DNA from: Leifsonia sp. Root4
GTDB lineage: Bacteria > Actinomycetota > Actinomycetes > Actinomycetales > Microbacteriaceae
DNA length: 64,000 nt
Reading direction: 5' to 3'
Assembly: GCF_001425085.1 (NCBI RefSeq)
Contig: NZ_LMDN01000001.1
Location: forward strand, 528,206-592,205
Shown here: piece by piece, positions 47,809 through 57,478 of the stretch
How positions within the stretch are numbered: the first letter of the stretch is position 1
Layout: every line of letters starts with the position of its first letter
Notes under the pieces: model-generated
Told to the model about the DNA's origin: nothing
What the model saw: the letters and a program-made list of their open reading frames with translations, nothing else
The model's database searches: none
Program-made: the position numbers and the translations under genes

Positions 47809-47811
47809 CCG

Positions 47812-49113
<1,302 letters not shown>

Positions 49114-49118
49114 GGTCA

Positions 49119-49556
49119 CTATGCTCCGAACTCAATCAGCTGCCGCGGCCCGAAGGCGTCAGGCAGTACTTCTTCAATCGTGCGGATGCCGCTCACGGTC
49201 TCGAGCAGCATCCCGGGCACGGCGTGCTCGAACAGGAGCTGCCGGCAGCGCCCGCACGGCATCAGCACGGTGCCGTTGCCATCGACGCAGCTGAAGGCCA
49301 CCAGCTGGCCTCCCCCGCCCATGTGCAGCCCGGAGACCAGGGAGCACTCGGCGCAGAGCGTCACGCCGTACGACGCGTTCTCCACGTTGCAGCCGGCGAC
49401 GATGCGGCCGTCGGTTGCCAATGCTGCTGCACCGACGGGGAAGTGCGAGTACGGCGCGTAGGCGTTCCGCATGGCCGCGGTGGCCGCGGCGCGCAGCGCT
49501 TCCCAGTCGATGCTCTCCGCGTCCGGTTTCGGTGCTGAGACGGGTTCCACTGTCAT
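49119..49556 (-). CDS. cdd: Cytidine deaminase
   Basis: 145 residues from ATG 49556. YAPYSHFPVGAAAL, GCNVENASYGVTLCAECSL (Cys-Ala-Glu zinc and proton shuttle) and LMPCGRCRQLLFE (PCxxC) are diagnostic. It deaminates cytidine and deoxycytidine to uridine forms for the phosphorylase encoded next. It follows the permease gene by 7 bases, so importer and salvage genes form one leftward operon. Confidence 0.96.
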   Translation of the reverse strand: MTVEPVSAPKPDAESIDWEALRAAATAAMRNAYAPYSHFPVGAAALATDGRIVAGCNVENASYGVTLCAECSLVSGLHMGGGGQLVAFSCVDGNGTVLMPCGRCRQLLFEHAVPGMLLETVSGIRTIEEVLPDAFGPRQLIEFGA

Positions 49557-49563
49557 CTCCCGA

Positions 49564-50862
49564 TCAGGACTTGATATACGGTTTGCCGGATGCCGCAGGC
49601 CCACGGGACTGCCCGACCAGACCGGCGACGGCGAAGATCGTCACGAGGTACGGCAGCATCAGCATGAACTCGCTCGGAACCGGCGAACCGATGATGCTGA
49701 GCACGTTCTGCAGATTGGACGCGAAACCGAACAGCAGCGCGGCGAGCGTGGCCCGGATCGGATCCCAGCGGCCGAAGATCACGGCCGCGAGGGCGATGAA
49801 TCCGGCGCCGGCCGTCATCTCTTTGCCGAAGGCGCCGACGGAGCCGAGGGTGAAGTACGCCCCGCCGAGTCCTGCGATGGCACCGGCCAGCGAGACATTC
49901 CAGAACCGCGTGCCCGTGACGTTGATGCCGACGGTGTCGGCGGCCTGCGGGTGCTCACCGACGGCGCGCAGGCGCAGTCCCCAGCGGGTGTGGAAGATGC
50001 CGAAGTACACGGCGGCGACCACGACGTACATGATGTACACGATGATCGTCTGGCGGAACAGCACCGGCCCGATCAGCGGGATCTCGGAGAGGAACGGGAT
50101 GTTGATCCGCTCGAAGCGTGGAGGCGCGTTGAGCGTCGTGGCGTTCGGGGCCAGCAGCTGCGAGAACAGGAAGCCCGTGAGGCCCGTCACCAGCACGTTC
50201 AACACCACACCGACGATGACCTGGTCGACGAAGTACTTGATCGAGAAGGCGGCGAGCACGAAGGAGACGAGCACGCCGGCCACCATCGCGGCCACGAGGC
50301 CGAGCAGCGGCTGCCCGGTGATCGAGGCGACGAGCGCAGAGGTGAATGCGCCGGCGAGCAGCTGACCTTCGATGGCGACGTTGACGACACCGGCGCGCTC
50401 GGAGATCACGCCGCCCATCGCACCGAAGATCAGCGGGACGGCCAGGCTGAGCGAGCCGAAGAGCAGGCCGGGGACGGGGATCGTCGCACCGGCGGATGCC
50501 CAGACGAGGAACCCGAGCAGCGCGAGGAACGCGAAGATCGAGATCAGCCAGAGCGGCGTCTTCTTGTGGTTGTAGACGAGCCAGGCGCTGTACGCCGCGA
50601 TCGCGAGCAGAAGCACCGAGATGACGATGCCGGTTTCGCGGGTCGGCAGCTCGACGTCGGGCAGCTGGATGAGGTCGGAGCTCGTCGAGAGCCGCATGGT
50701 GCTGACGCCGTCCCGGCCGAAGACGACGAGGAGGAGGACCGCCAGGAGGGCGAAGATCCCGAGCGCGACCGGAGTCTTCCAGTTGCGGATCAGTGCGACG
50801 CCGGGTCCCGGCGTCGGGGCGTTCGGCTCGGTCGGGCGAGACACGGGGGCGATGGTGCTCAC
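49564..50862 (-). CDS. Nucleoside ABC importer, permease 2
   Basis: 432 residues from a GTG with GGAGG upstream. It has two extra N-terminal helices, then the BPD_transp_2-type core: LIFGAMGGVISERAGVVNVAIEGQLL is the conserved loop of BMP-linked permeases (NupQ/YufQ), and GLRLRAVGEHPQAADTVGINV is the EAA-like coupling region. It forms the membrane channel with the permease encoded upstream (GTGA overlap). Its substrates are probably nucleosides, from the salvage genes in the same operon. Confidence 0.93.
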   Translation of the reverse strand: MSTIAPVSRPTEPNAPTPGPGVALIRNWKTPVALGIFALLAVLLLVVFGRDGVSTMRLSTSSDLIQLPDVELPTRETGIVISVLLLAIAAYSAWLVYNHKKTPLWLISIFAFLALLGFLVWASAGATIPVPGLLFGSLSLAVPLIFGAMGGVISERAGVVNVAIEGQLLAGAFTSALVASITGQPLLGLVAAMVAGVLVSFVLAAFSIKYFVDQVIVGVVLNVLVTGLTGFLFSQLLAPNATTLNAPPRFERINIPFLSEIPLIGPVLFRQTIIVYIMYVVVAAVYFGIFHTRWGLRLRAVGEHPQAADTVGINVTGTRFWNVSLAGAIAGLGGAYFTLGSVGAFGKEMTAGAGFIALAAVIFGRWDPIRATLAALLFGFASNLQNVLSIIGSPVPSEFMLMLPYLVTIFAVAGLVGQSRGPAASGKPYIKS

Positions 50863-52127
50863 TTGGCTGCCACCTCCTTCGTAACGGTGGGGGTGGCTCT
50901 GCGGATGGGTCCGGGAGCCGGAAGGCGGAAGATCGCGCGCACCAGGGGCGGTGCGGCAATGAAGAGCACGATGAGCGACTGCACAACGAGCACGATGTCG
51001 ATCGGAACGCCCTCTGCGGCCTGCATGGCGAAGCCGCCGGCCTTGAACGCGCCGAACAGGATGCCGGCGACGAAGACGCCCCAGGGCTTGGATCGACCGA
51101 GCAGTGCGACCGTGATCGCGTCGAAGCCGATGCCGGAGTCGATGCCCGCACCGAATCCGCTTGTCGTCGTTCCCAACACCTGGTTGATGCCGGCGAGACC
51201 GACGAGACCACCGGAGAGCAGCATGGCGTAGACGTACATGCGCTTCACGTTGATGCCCGCGACGCGTGCGGCGTTCGGGTTCTCACCGACGGCGCGGAAC
51301 TTGAAGCCGAGGCTCGACTTCGACAGCAACCACCAGACGAAAACCGTCGCGGCGATGACGAGGATGAAACCGAAGTGCAGGTTGTAGCCGGGGCCGAGCA
51401 GGTCGGGGAAGACGGCGTTCGGGTCCGTGGCCGGGCTCTTCGGATTGTTCGATCCCGGCGTCTTCAGGAAGCCCTCGCGCAGCCAGTAGCTCACAAGGTA
51501 GAAGGCGACGTAGTTGAGCATGATCGTCGTGATCACCTCGTGCGCACCGGTTCGGGCCTTCAGCAGACCGACGATGCCACCCCAGAGTGCACCGGCCATG
51601 ACACCGATCACGAGTGCGACGATCATGTGCAGGACCGGCGGAAGGTCGAGGCTGAATCCAGCCCAGCCACCGAGCGCGGCTGCCATGAGCATCTGGCCGC
51701 GACCACCGATGTTGAAGAGGCCGACGCGGAAACCGAGTGCGACACCGAGGCCGGCCGCGATCAGCGGCGTTGCGAAGGTGAGCGTCGCGGTGAGCGGCTT
51801 GATGCCATCGGCGAAACCGGGGCGGCGGAAGTTGTAGATCGAGCCCTGGAACAGCGCGGAGTACGCTCCGGCGACCGAGTCCCAGATCGCGATGAATGTG
51901 TCACCCGGCCTGGCGAAGAAGTACACGGCGGTCGCCTGTACCTCTTTGTTGGTGAACGCGATCATCACGGCACCGACGAGCAGTGCGAGCACGACGGCCA
52001 ACACCGAGATGATGGCGCTTCCGGTGGTGATCTCGCGGAACATCCGGTGCCAGCGCGAGGGTTCCTCGGTTGACTGCGTTGAGGTCACGTTCGTCGTGGG
52101 GGCCTGCTGAGCCTGCTGATCGCTCAT
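50859..52127 (-). CDS. Nucleoside ABC importer, permease 1
   Basis: 422 residues. FRVGLFNIGGRGQMLMAAALGGW matches the conserved loop of NupP/YufP-type permeases, and GFKFRAVGENPNAARVAGINV is the coupling helix region. About nine membrane helices follow an N-terminal cytosolic tail rich in Gln, Thr and Ser. It overlaps both neighbours by four bases, so ATPase, permease 1 and permease 2 are translated as a coupled set. Confidence 0.93.
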   Translation of the reverse strand: MSDQQAQQAPTTNVTSTQSTEEPSRWHRMFREITTGSAIISVLAVVLALLVGAVMIAFTNKEVQATAVYFFARPGDTFIAIWDSVAGAYSALFQGSIYNFRRPGFADGIKPLTATLTFATPLIAAGLGVALGFRVGLFNIGGRGQMLMAAALGGWAGFSLDLPPVLHMIVALVIGVMAGALWGGIVGLLKARTGAHEVITTIMLNYVAFYLVSYWLREGFLKTPGSNNPKSPATDPNAVFPDLLGPGYNLHFGFILVIAATVFVWWLLSKSSLGFKFRAVGENPNAARVAGINVKRMYVYAMLLSGGLVGLAGINQVLGTTTSGFGAGIDSGIGFDAITVALLGRSKPWGVFVAGILFGAFKAGGFAMQAAEGVPIDIVLVVQSLIVLFIAAPPLVRAIFRLPAPGPIRRATPTVTKEVAAK

Positions 52128-53641
52128 GCGGCCGCTCCTTCTGCCGGCTTCTCGCCGGCCATCATGAGGCCGAGATCGGCACGGGGGGTGTCACCGGGGA
52201 CGATGCCGACGATCTTGCCGCGGTACATCACCATGATGCGGTCGGCGAGTGCCGCGACCTCATCAAGCTCGGTGGAGACAACGATCACCGGGGTTCCGGC
52301 GTCGCGGGTTGCGACGATGCGCTTGTGGATGAACTCGATGGAACCGACGTCGACTCCGCGGGTCGGCTGGGCGGCGACGAAGAGTCGCAGCTCACGGCTG
52401 AGTTCCCGCGCCAGCACGACCTTCTGCTGGTTGCCGCCGGAGAGCCGGCTGACCGGCTCGTCGATGCCCTGGGTGCGCACGTCGAATTCCTTGACCTTGT
52501 CGCGGGCGAAGTCATCGAGTGTCGAGTTCTGGATGTTGCCCATGCGCACGAACGGTGCGCCGTCCGATCGGTCGAGCATGAGGTTCTCTGCGATCGTGAA
52601 CGCGCCGACGAGGCCGTCTTCGTTGCGGTCTTCCGGCACGAATCCGACGCCTGCGTCGAGGATCTTGCGCACGGAGTGGCCGCGGATCGGGGTGCCGTCG
52701 AGTGTGATGTCGCCGATGACACGGGGCTGGAGGCCGATGAGCGCCTCGGTGAGCTCGGTCTGACCGTTGCCCTGAACACCGGCGATGGCCAGGATCTCAC
52801 CGGCGGCGACGGTGAAGCTGATGTCGTTCACGACGATGTGGCCGAGCGGGTCGAGAACGCTGAGGTTGGTGACGACGAGTGCAGGTGCGCCGGGGGCTGC
52901 CGGCGCCTTGTCGACGGTGAGGTCGACCGCTCGGCCGACCATGAGGGTCGCGAGCTCTTCGTTCGACGCCGTCGGCGATGCCTCGCCGACGACCTTGCCG
53001 AGACGGATGACGGTGATGCGGTCCGCGACCTCGCGCACCTCGCGCAGCTTGTGGGTGATGAAGACGATCGAGGTGCCCGTCTCCTTGAGCTGGCGCATGA
53101 TCACCATGAACTCGTCGGTTTCCTGCGGCGTGAGGACGGCGGTCGGCTCGTCGAAGACCAGCACCTTCGCCTCACGCGAGAGCGCCTTGATGATCTCGAC
53201 GCGCTGCTGCACGCCGACCGGGAGGTCTTCGATCAGCGCATCGGGGTCGACGTGGAATCCGAAACGGTCGGAGATCTCACGCACGCGCTGCCTGGCGGCG
53301 TCGAGGTTGAGCTTGCCTCCGAATCCGGTCTCCTCGTGGCCGAGCATGACGTTCTCTGCGACCGTGAACACGGGGATCAGCATGAAGTGCTGGTGCACCA
53401 TGCCGATGCCTGCCGCCATGGCGTCGCCGGGACCGGAGAAGTGCTGCACGGCGTCATCCAGGAGGATCTCGCCTTCATCGGCCTGATACAGGCCGTAGAG
53501 CACGTTCATGAGCGTTGATTTCCCTGCGCCGTTCTCGCCCAAGAGCGCATGGATTTCACCCGCCTCGACGGTGAGGTTGATGTGATCGTTGGCCACCAGC
53601 GCACCGAAGCGCTTGGTGATGCCTCGAAGTTCGAGCTTCAT
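52124..53641 (-). CDS. Nucleoside ABC importer, double ATP-binding protein
   Basis: 505 residues with two nucleotide-binding domains. The first is complete: GENGAGKST Walker A, LPVGVQQRVEI signature, VLVFDEPTAVL Walker B, FITHK. The second is degenerate: GVQGNGQTEL lacks the GKS/T Lys, and Walker B reads LFVAAQPTRGVD without the catalytic Glu, while LSGGNQQKVVLAREL is kept. One active and one degenerate site is usual for RbsA/NupO-like proteins. A TGCTCAAATGAGCA palindrome lies 43-56 bases upstream of the ATG. Confidence 0.94.
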   Translation of the reverse strand: MKLELRGITKRFGALVANDHINLTVEAGEIHALLGENGAGKSTLMNVLYGLYQADEGEILLDDAVQHFSGPGDAMAAGIGMVHQHFMLIPVFTVAENVMLGHEETGFGGKLNLDAARQRVREISDRFGFHVDPDALIEDLPVGVQQRVEIIKALSREAKVLVFDEPTAVLTPQETDEFMVIMRQLKETGTSIVFITHKLREVREVADRITVIRLGKVVGEASPTASNEELATLMVGRAVDLTVDKAPAAPGAPALVVTNLSVLDPLGHIVVNDISFTVAAGEILAIAGVQGNGQTELTEALIGLQPRVIGDITLDGTPIRGHSVRKILDAGVGFVPEDRNEDGLVGAFTIAENLMLDRSDGAPFVRMGNIQNSTLDDFARDKVKEFDVRTQGIDEPVSRLSGGNQQKVVLARELSRELRLFVAAQPTRGVDVGSIEFIHKRIVATRDAGTPVIVVSTELDEVAALADRIMVMYRGKIVGIVPGDTPRADLGLMMAGEKPAEGAAA

Positions 53642-53681
53642 GGTTCCAAATTCTATTGAGTGCTGTGGAGTTGCGCGAGCA

Positions 53682-53699
53682 CCTGCTCAAATGAGCAGG
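53682..53699. promoter_or_regulatory. Palindromic operator candidate upstream of the nucleoside ABC operon
   Basis: CCTGCTCA-AA-TGAGCAGG has 8-base arms with a 2-base centre, 41-58 bases upstream of the ATPase start. The TGCTCA-N2-TGAGCA core recurs upstream of the BMP lipoprotein gene at 55059. The regulator is unknown. Confidence 0.6.
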
Positions 53700-53764
53700 C
53701 TCGACTGCCGATGTTCTCACACAACGGCCACCAGGGCTCGACGGGACGTCCCGGCACAGAACGA

Positions 53765-53790
53765 GGGAGGCCAGCAGATGCTGACCTCCC
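53765..53790 (-). terminator. Hairpin between the BMP lipoprotein gene and the ABC operon
   Basis: GGGAGGTCAGCA pairs with TGCTGGCCTCCC (one mismatch) 40 bases after the lipoprotein stop. It lacks a strong T-run. Such a hairpin can reduce read-through, so that more binding protein than transporter is made. Confidence 0.5.
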
Positions 53791-53829
53791 CCATGTGTCA
53801 CTCGCGGGCCGGATCGGCCGCGGGTGGGA

Positions 53830-54933
53830 TTACTTCGGGGTCGAAGGCGACTCGACCGTGATGGTGCCGTCGATGATGTCAGCCTTGAGCTGGTCAACCT
53901 CGGCGATCAGGGCGGGGTCAACCTTGGACTCCCAGTCGTGCAGCGGAGCGAGGAGGACACCCTCGTTCTCCAGCGTTCCGACGTAGGGGTCGGCGCTGAA
54001 GTCGCCGTTGGCGGCGTCGACGATGATCGTCTGCGTTGCGTCTTCCATCTGCTTCATGACGGAGGTGAGGTACATCGCGCCGAACTCCGGTGCGGTGAGG
54101 AACAGGTCGCTGTCGACACCGATGATGGCGACATCCTTGCCCGAGTCCTGGATGGCCTGAGCCGAGCCCTGGAACAGCGGTCCGGCGACCGGGAGGATGA
54201 TGTCGGCACCCTGGTCGATGAAGCCCTGGGTCAGGGTCTTGCCCTGGTTGATGTCATCGAAGCTGCCGGCCATGGTGCCGTCCTGCTTGGCCTTGTCCCA
54301 GCCGAGCACCTTGACGTCGGTTCCCTTGACCTCGTTGTACTTGGCAACGCCGTCGACGAAGCCATCCATGAAGATGGTGACGGACGGGAAGGGGAGGCCA
54401 CCGTAAGTTGCAACGGTTCCGGTCTTCGAGGTGCCCGCGGCGAGGTAGCCGGCGAGGTAGGCGGCCTGAGCCGTGTCGTAGAGCACCGGCTTGACGTTGT
54501 CGAGCGTGAGCGGCGAGAAGTCGTCGTTCGAGAGCGCGGAGTCGATCAGCGCGAACTGGGTGTCCGGGCTGGCCGTTGCGGCGTCACGCGTGGCGTTGGC
54601 CAGGGCGAAGCCGACGGTGAGGATGAAGTCGCAGCCCTGGTCGACCATGCTCGAGACGTTGCTCTCGTACTGGTCCTCAGACTTGGACTCCGCTTCCTTG
54701 AACTCGACGCCGAGCTCCTCAGAAGCGGCGGTGATGCCGTTGAAGGAGGACTCGTTGAAGGAGTGGTCGTCGAAGCCGCCGAAGTCGGAGACGATGCAGG
54801 GCAGGAAGTCGGGCGCCGCGGCATCCGTCGAGTCCGAGCCCGAGTCGGGGGCGGACGCACAACCTGCAAGGAGAACGGCTACGCCGAGTGTGGCAAGACC
54901 GAAGAATCCGGCCTTCCGGGTCTTGATTGTCAA
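53830..54933 (-). CDS. BMP family nucleoside-binding lipoprotein 1
   Basis: 367 residues from a TTG at 54933 that has GGAGG five bases upstream. The signal peptide ends in a lipobox, LLAGC (lipidated Cys near residue 27). The BMP/PnrA core follows: IVSDFGGFDDHSFNESSFNG, DTAQAAYLAGYLAAG, IFMDGFVDGV, LTQGFIDQGADIILPVAG, and VGTLENEGVLLAPLHDW. It captures nucleosides outside the membrane and delivers them to the ABC permeases downstream. It is a tandem paralogue of the next gene upstream. A perfect TGCTCATATGAGCA palindrome lies 126 bases upstream. Confidence 0.94.
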   Translation of the reverse strand: MTIKTRKAGFFGLATLGVAVLLAGCASAPDSGSDSTDAAAPDFLPCIVSDFGGFDDHSFNESSFNGITAASEELGVEFKEAESKSEDQYESNVSSMVDQGCDFILTVGFALANATRDAATASPDTQFALIDSALSNDDFSPLTLDNVKPVLYDTAQAAYLAGYLAAGTSKTGTVATYGGLPFPSVTIFMDGFVDGVAKYNEVKGTDVKVLGWDKAKQDGTMAGSFDDINQGKTLTQGFIDQGADIILPVAGPLFQGSAQAIQDSGKDVAIIGVDSDLFLTAPEFGAMYLTSVMKQMEDATQTIIVDAANGDFSADPYVGTLENEGVLLAPLHDWESKVDPALIAEVDQLKADIIDGTITVESPSTPK

Positions 54934-55058
54934 AGTAACCTCCAAGCTGGCGCCCCGGCGGTTTCCGAGGCCAATATGCAAGTCAGGTTACCGAATATTT
55001 CCCGGTCTATCCGGGCAAAGTCCACTCCGGGCGCAATGGTTATGAATTCGCGATGTTC

Positions 55059-55072
55059 TGCTCATATGAGCA
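55059..55072. promoter_or_regulatory. Perfect 14-bp palindrome between the two BMP genes
   Basis: TGCTCATATGAGCA is fully symmetric and matches the site upstream of the ABC ATPase gene (53684) in both arms and spacing. It lies 15 bases after the stop of BMP 2 and 126 bases before the start of BMP 1, so a promoter for BMP 1 probably lies next to it. Confidence 0.65.
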
Positions 55073-55086
55073 CGCGGGTCCAGCTA

Positions 55087-56145
55087 CTACTCTGGTGTGC
55101 TCGGTGAGCTCACAACGATGTCGCCGTCGATGATGCCCTGCCGGATGCCGTCAACCTCTGCCGCGAGCTCCGGCGACACGAGCGAGGCCCGGTCGTGGAA
55201 CGGCGCGATCTCGACGCCGCCGTTCTCGAGTGTGCCGACGAATGGAGCGTTGTCGAAGTCGCCGGCGATGTCGTCGCCGACGATCTTCACGACCGCGTCC
55301 TCCATGTTCTTCAGCACGCTGGTCAAGACGAGCGGGCGGAACTCGGCCGGAAGCGTCTCGTATCCGTCGTTGTCGACCCAGATGATCGACACGCCGGTGT
55401 TCTCGCTGGCCGCGGCTGCAGCGCCCTCGCCGACCTGTCCTGCGACGGGCAGGATGACGTCAGCGCCCTGATCGATGAAACCCTGCGTGAAGCTCTTGCC
55501 TTTGGCGATGTCCTCGAAGTCGCCAGTGAATGTGCCGTCCTGGGCGTCCTTGTCCCACCCGAGCGCCCGCACGGAGGTGCCGTGCGCCGTGTTGTACTCG
55601 GCGACGCCGTCGACGAAGCCGTCCATGAACAGCGTGACGGGAGGCTGGTTGCCGCCGCCGAACGTCGCAACGATGCCGGTCTGGGTGACCCCGGCCGCGA
55701 GGTAGCCGGCCAGGAATGCCGCCTGGGCCGTGTCGAAGACGATCGGCTTGATGTTCGCGCCATCGACCTGCTCGTCGACGATCGCGAAGTGCACATCGGG
55801 GTTGGCCTCTGCCTCGGCGATCGTGGCATCGGCGAGCTCCCACCCGACGGTGAGGATGAACTGGCATCCGGTGTCGACGGCCTGGGCGACGTTCGGCGCC
55901 AGATCGGTCTCGGATGTCGAGACGATGGCGTTCACGTCGATGTCGTACTGGGCGCTCGCCTGCTGCAGACCCTCCCAGCTCGACTGGTTGAATGAGCGGT
56001 CCTCGAGGCCGCCGGAGTTCGTGACCATGCGAGCGCAGTACTCGGACGCGCTCGATTCGCCGCCGGCGTCTGGGGCAGTGGCGCAGCCGGCCAGGAGGAG
56101 GGCCGCGCCGGCCATCATCGCGAGGGGTGCAGTGAGTCGAGCCAT
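55087..56145 (-). CDS. BMP family nucleoside-binding lipoprotein 2
   Basis: 352 residues with a lipobox LLAGC (Cys at residue 21). It has the same core as its neighbour: MVTNSGGLEDRSFNQSSWEG, DTAQAAFLAGYLAAG, LFMDGFVDGVAEY, FTQGFIDQGADVILPVAG and VGTLENGGVEIAPFHD. Sequence divergence between the two is clear in the first 60 residues and around the ligand site, so they may bind different nucleosides. It is 31 bases from the upstream manC stop. Confidence 0.94.
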   Translation of the reverse strand: MARLTAPLAMMAGAALLLAGCATAPDAGGESSASEYCARMVTNSGGLEDRSFNQSSWEGLQQASAQYDIDVNAIVSTSETDLAPNVAQAVDTGCQFILTVGWELADATIAEAEANPDVHFAIVDEQVDGANIKPIVFDTAQAAFLAGYLAAGVTQTGIVATFGGGNQPPVTLFMDGFVDGVAEYNTAHGTSVRALGWDKDAQDGTFTGDFEDIAKGKSFTQGFIDQGADVILPVAGQVGEGAAAAASENTGVSIIWVDNDGYETLPAEFRPLVLTSVLKNMEDAVVKIVGDDIAGDFDNAPFVGTLENGGVEIAPFHDRASLVSPELAAEVDGIRQGIIDGDIVVSSPSTPE

Positions 56146-56175
56146 GGTCGTTACCGTTCCTTCAGGACGATGTGA

Positions 56176-57297
56176 TTAGAGAACGTCGGTGCGCCCGGAG
56201 AGCTTGAGCGCGTCGACGACGGCCTTCACCTTCTGGGCGTTCGCGCTAGTCGTGACGAGCAGTGCGTCCGGAGTGTCGACGACGACGATGTCTTCGACGC
56301 CGATGAGGGCGATCGTGCGCCCGCCCTCCGAGATGACGATGCCGCTCGAGGAGTCGGCGAGCACGCGGGCGTTCTCACCGAGGATCGCGAGATCCCGCTT
56401 GCGCCCACCGGAGTGCAGCTTGGCGATCGAGGCGAAGTCGCCGACGTCGTCCCAGTCGAAGCGGCCGGGGATGACGGCGAGCCTGCCTGCCGCTGCGGCC
56501 GGCTCGGCCACCGCGTAGTCGATCGCGATCTTCTTCAGGCCGGGCCAGATCCGGTCGACGGCCGGTCCGCGTGTTGCGGGGTCATCCCAGGCCGCGGCGA
56601 GCTCGAGCAGGCCTGCCAGCAGTTCCGGCTCCGAGTTGCCGATCTCCTCGAGGATCCGGTCGGCGCGGGCGATGAACATGCCGGCGTTCCAGAGGTAGTG
56701 GCCGCTGGCCACGTACTTCTTCGCCGTGGCCTGGTCGGGCTTCTCGACGAAGGACTTGACGGTCAGCGCGCTGGGCGCACCCTCGACGGTGAGCTTGTCA
56801 CCGGAGTGGATGTAGCCGAAGCCGATGGCCGGCTCCGTCGGGCGGATCCCGAGGGTCACGATGTAGCCGGCATCCGCGACCTCGACGGCCTCGGCGACGG
56901 CCGCACGGAAGATGTCGTCGCGGTGGATGACGTGGTCGGCGGCGAAGGAGCCGATGATGACGCCGGGCTCACGACGCTCGAGGATGGCGGCGGCCAGGCC
57001 GATCGCCGCAGCGGAGTCACGGGGCTCACTCTCGAGCACGACGTTGTGATCTGCCAGTTCGGGAAGCTGTTCCTCGACGGCCTTGCGGTGCGCCCGGCCG
57101 GTGACGACCATGATGCGCTGCTCACCGGAGATCGGCGCGAGCCGGACCCAGGTGTCGCGCAGGAGGGTCTGGCCGGAGCCGGTCAGGTCGTGCAGGAACT
57201 TGGGCGCGTCGGCTCTGGACAGCGGCCACAGCCGCGATCCGATGCCGCCGGCCGGGATCACGCTGTAGAAACGGTCGAGCGCAGTAGAGGTACTCAC
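56176..57297 (-). CDS. manC: Mannose-1-phosphate guanylyltransferase
   Basis: 373 residues, one nucleotidyltransferase domain without a C-terminal isomerase. VIPAGGIGSRLWPLSRADAPKF is the signature, with SFAADHVI, VKSFVEKPD (FVEKP sugar-binding motif) and YLWNAGMFI. It makes GDP-mannose for glycolipids and wall polysaccharides. The upstream gap to sdhC holds two palindromes. It lies upstream of the BMP genes in the same direction and could be co-transcribed with them. Confidence 0.93.
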   Translation of the reverse strand: MSTSTALDRFYSVIPAGGIGSRLWPLSRADAPKFLHDLTGSGQTLLRDTWVRLAPISGEQRIMVVTGRAHRKAVEEQLPELADHNVVLESEPRDSAAAIGLAAAILERREPGVIIGSFAADHVIHRDDIFRAAVAEAVEVADAGYIVTLGIRPTEPAIGFGYIHSGDKLTVEGAPSALTVKSFVEKPDQATAKKYVASGHYLWNAGMFIARADRILEEIGNSEPELLAGLLELAAAWDDPATRGPAVDRIWPGLKKIAIDYAVAEPAAAAGRLAVIPGRFDWDDVGDFASIAKLHSGGRKRDLAILGENARVLADSSSGIVISEGGRTIALIGVEDIVVVDTPDALLVTTSANAQKVKAVVDALKLSGRTDVL

Positions 57298-57366
57298 GCT
57301 GCCAGCCTAGGCCAGCCACCAGCAACGCCGCCGGTCCGTGCACGACGCACCCCGTGCCGCGCGAAC

Positions 57367-57380
57367 TTAGGCATGCCTAA
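57367..57380. promoter_or_regulatory. TTAGGCATGCCTAA palindrome, possible iron box
   Basis: A perfect 14-bp palindrome whose arms TTAGG/CCTAA equal those of DtxR/IdeR boxes; aligned to the 19-bp consensus it matches 14 positions. It is 99-112 bases upstream of the sdhC ATG and 70 bases upstream of manC. Iron control of sdh is known in other actinobacteria, so control here is plausible but unproven. Confidence 0.45.
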
Positions 57381-57420
57381 CCGGAAAATCGCTGAGAGTG
57401 AGGAATAGGATGAGTGCACA

Positions 57421-57433
57421 TGCTCATTGAGCA
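57421..57433. promoter_or_regulatory. TGCTCA-T-TGAGCA inverted repeat upstream of sdhC
   Basis: It has the same arms as the nucleoside-operon palindromes but a 1-base instead of a 2-base centre. It lies 46-58 bases before the sdhC ATG. The changed spacing may mean it is a chance match or a weaker site. Confidence 0.3.
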
Positions 57434-57478
57434 CTTCGGGCCAGCGACTGGCCACATTTCAGCCAGGGAGGGTTGTTC

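Noticed and set aside
57421-57433. sdhCDAB as a firm member of the nucleoside palindrome regulon
   Set aside because: The inverted repeat has a one-base centre instead of two, and sdh has no functional link to nucleosides, so it is listed only as a weak site.
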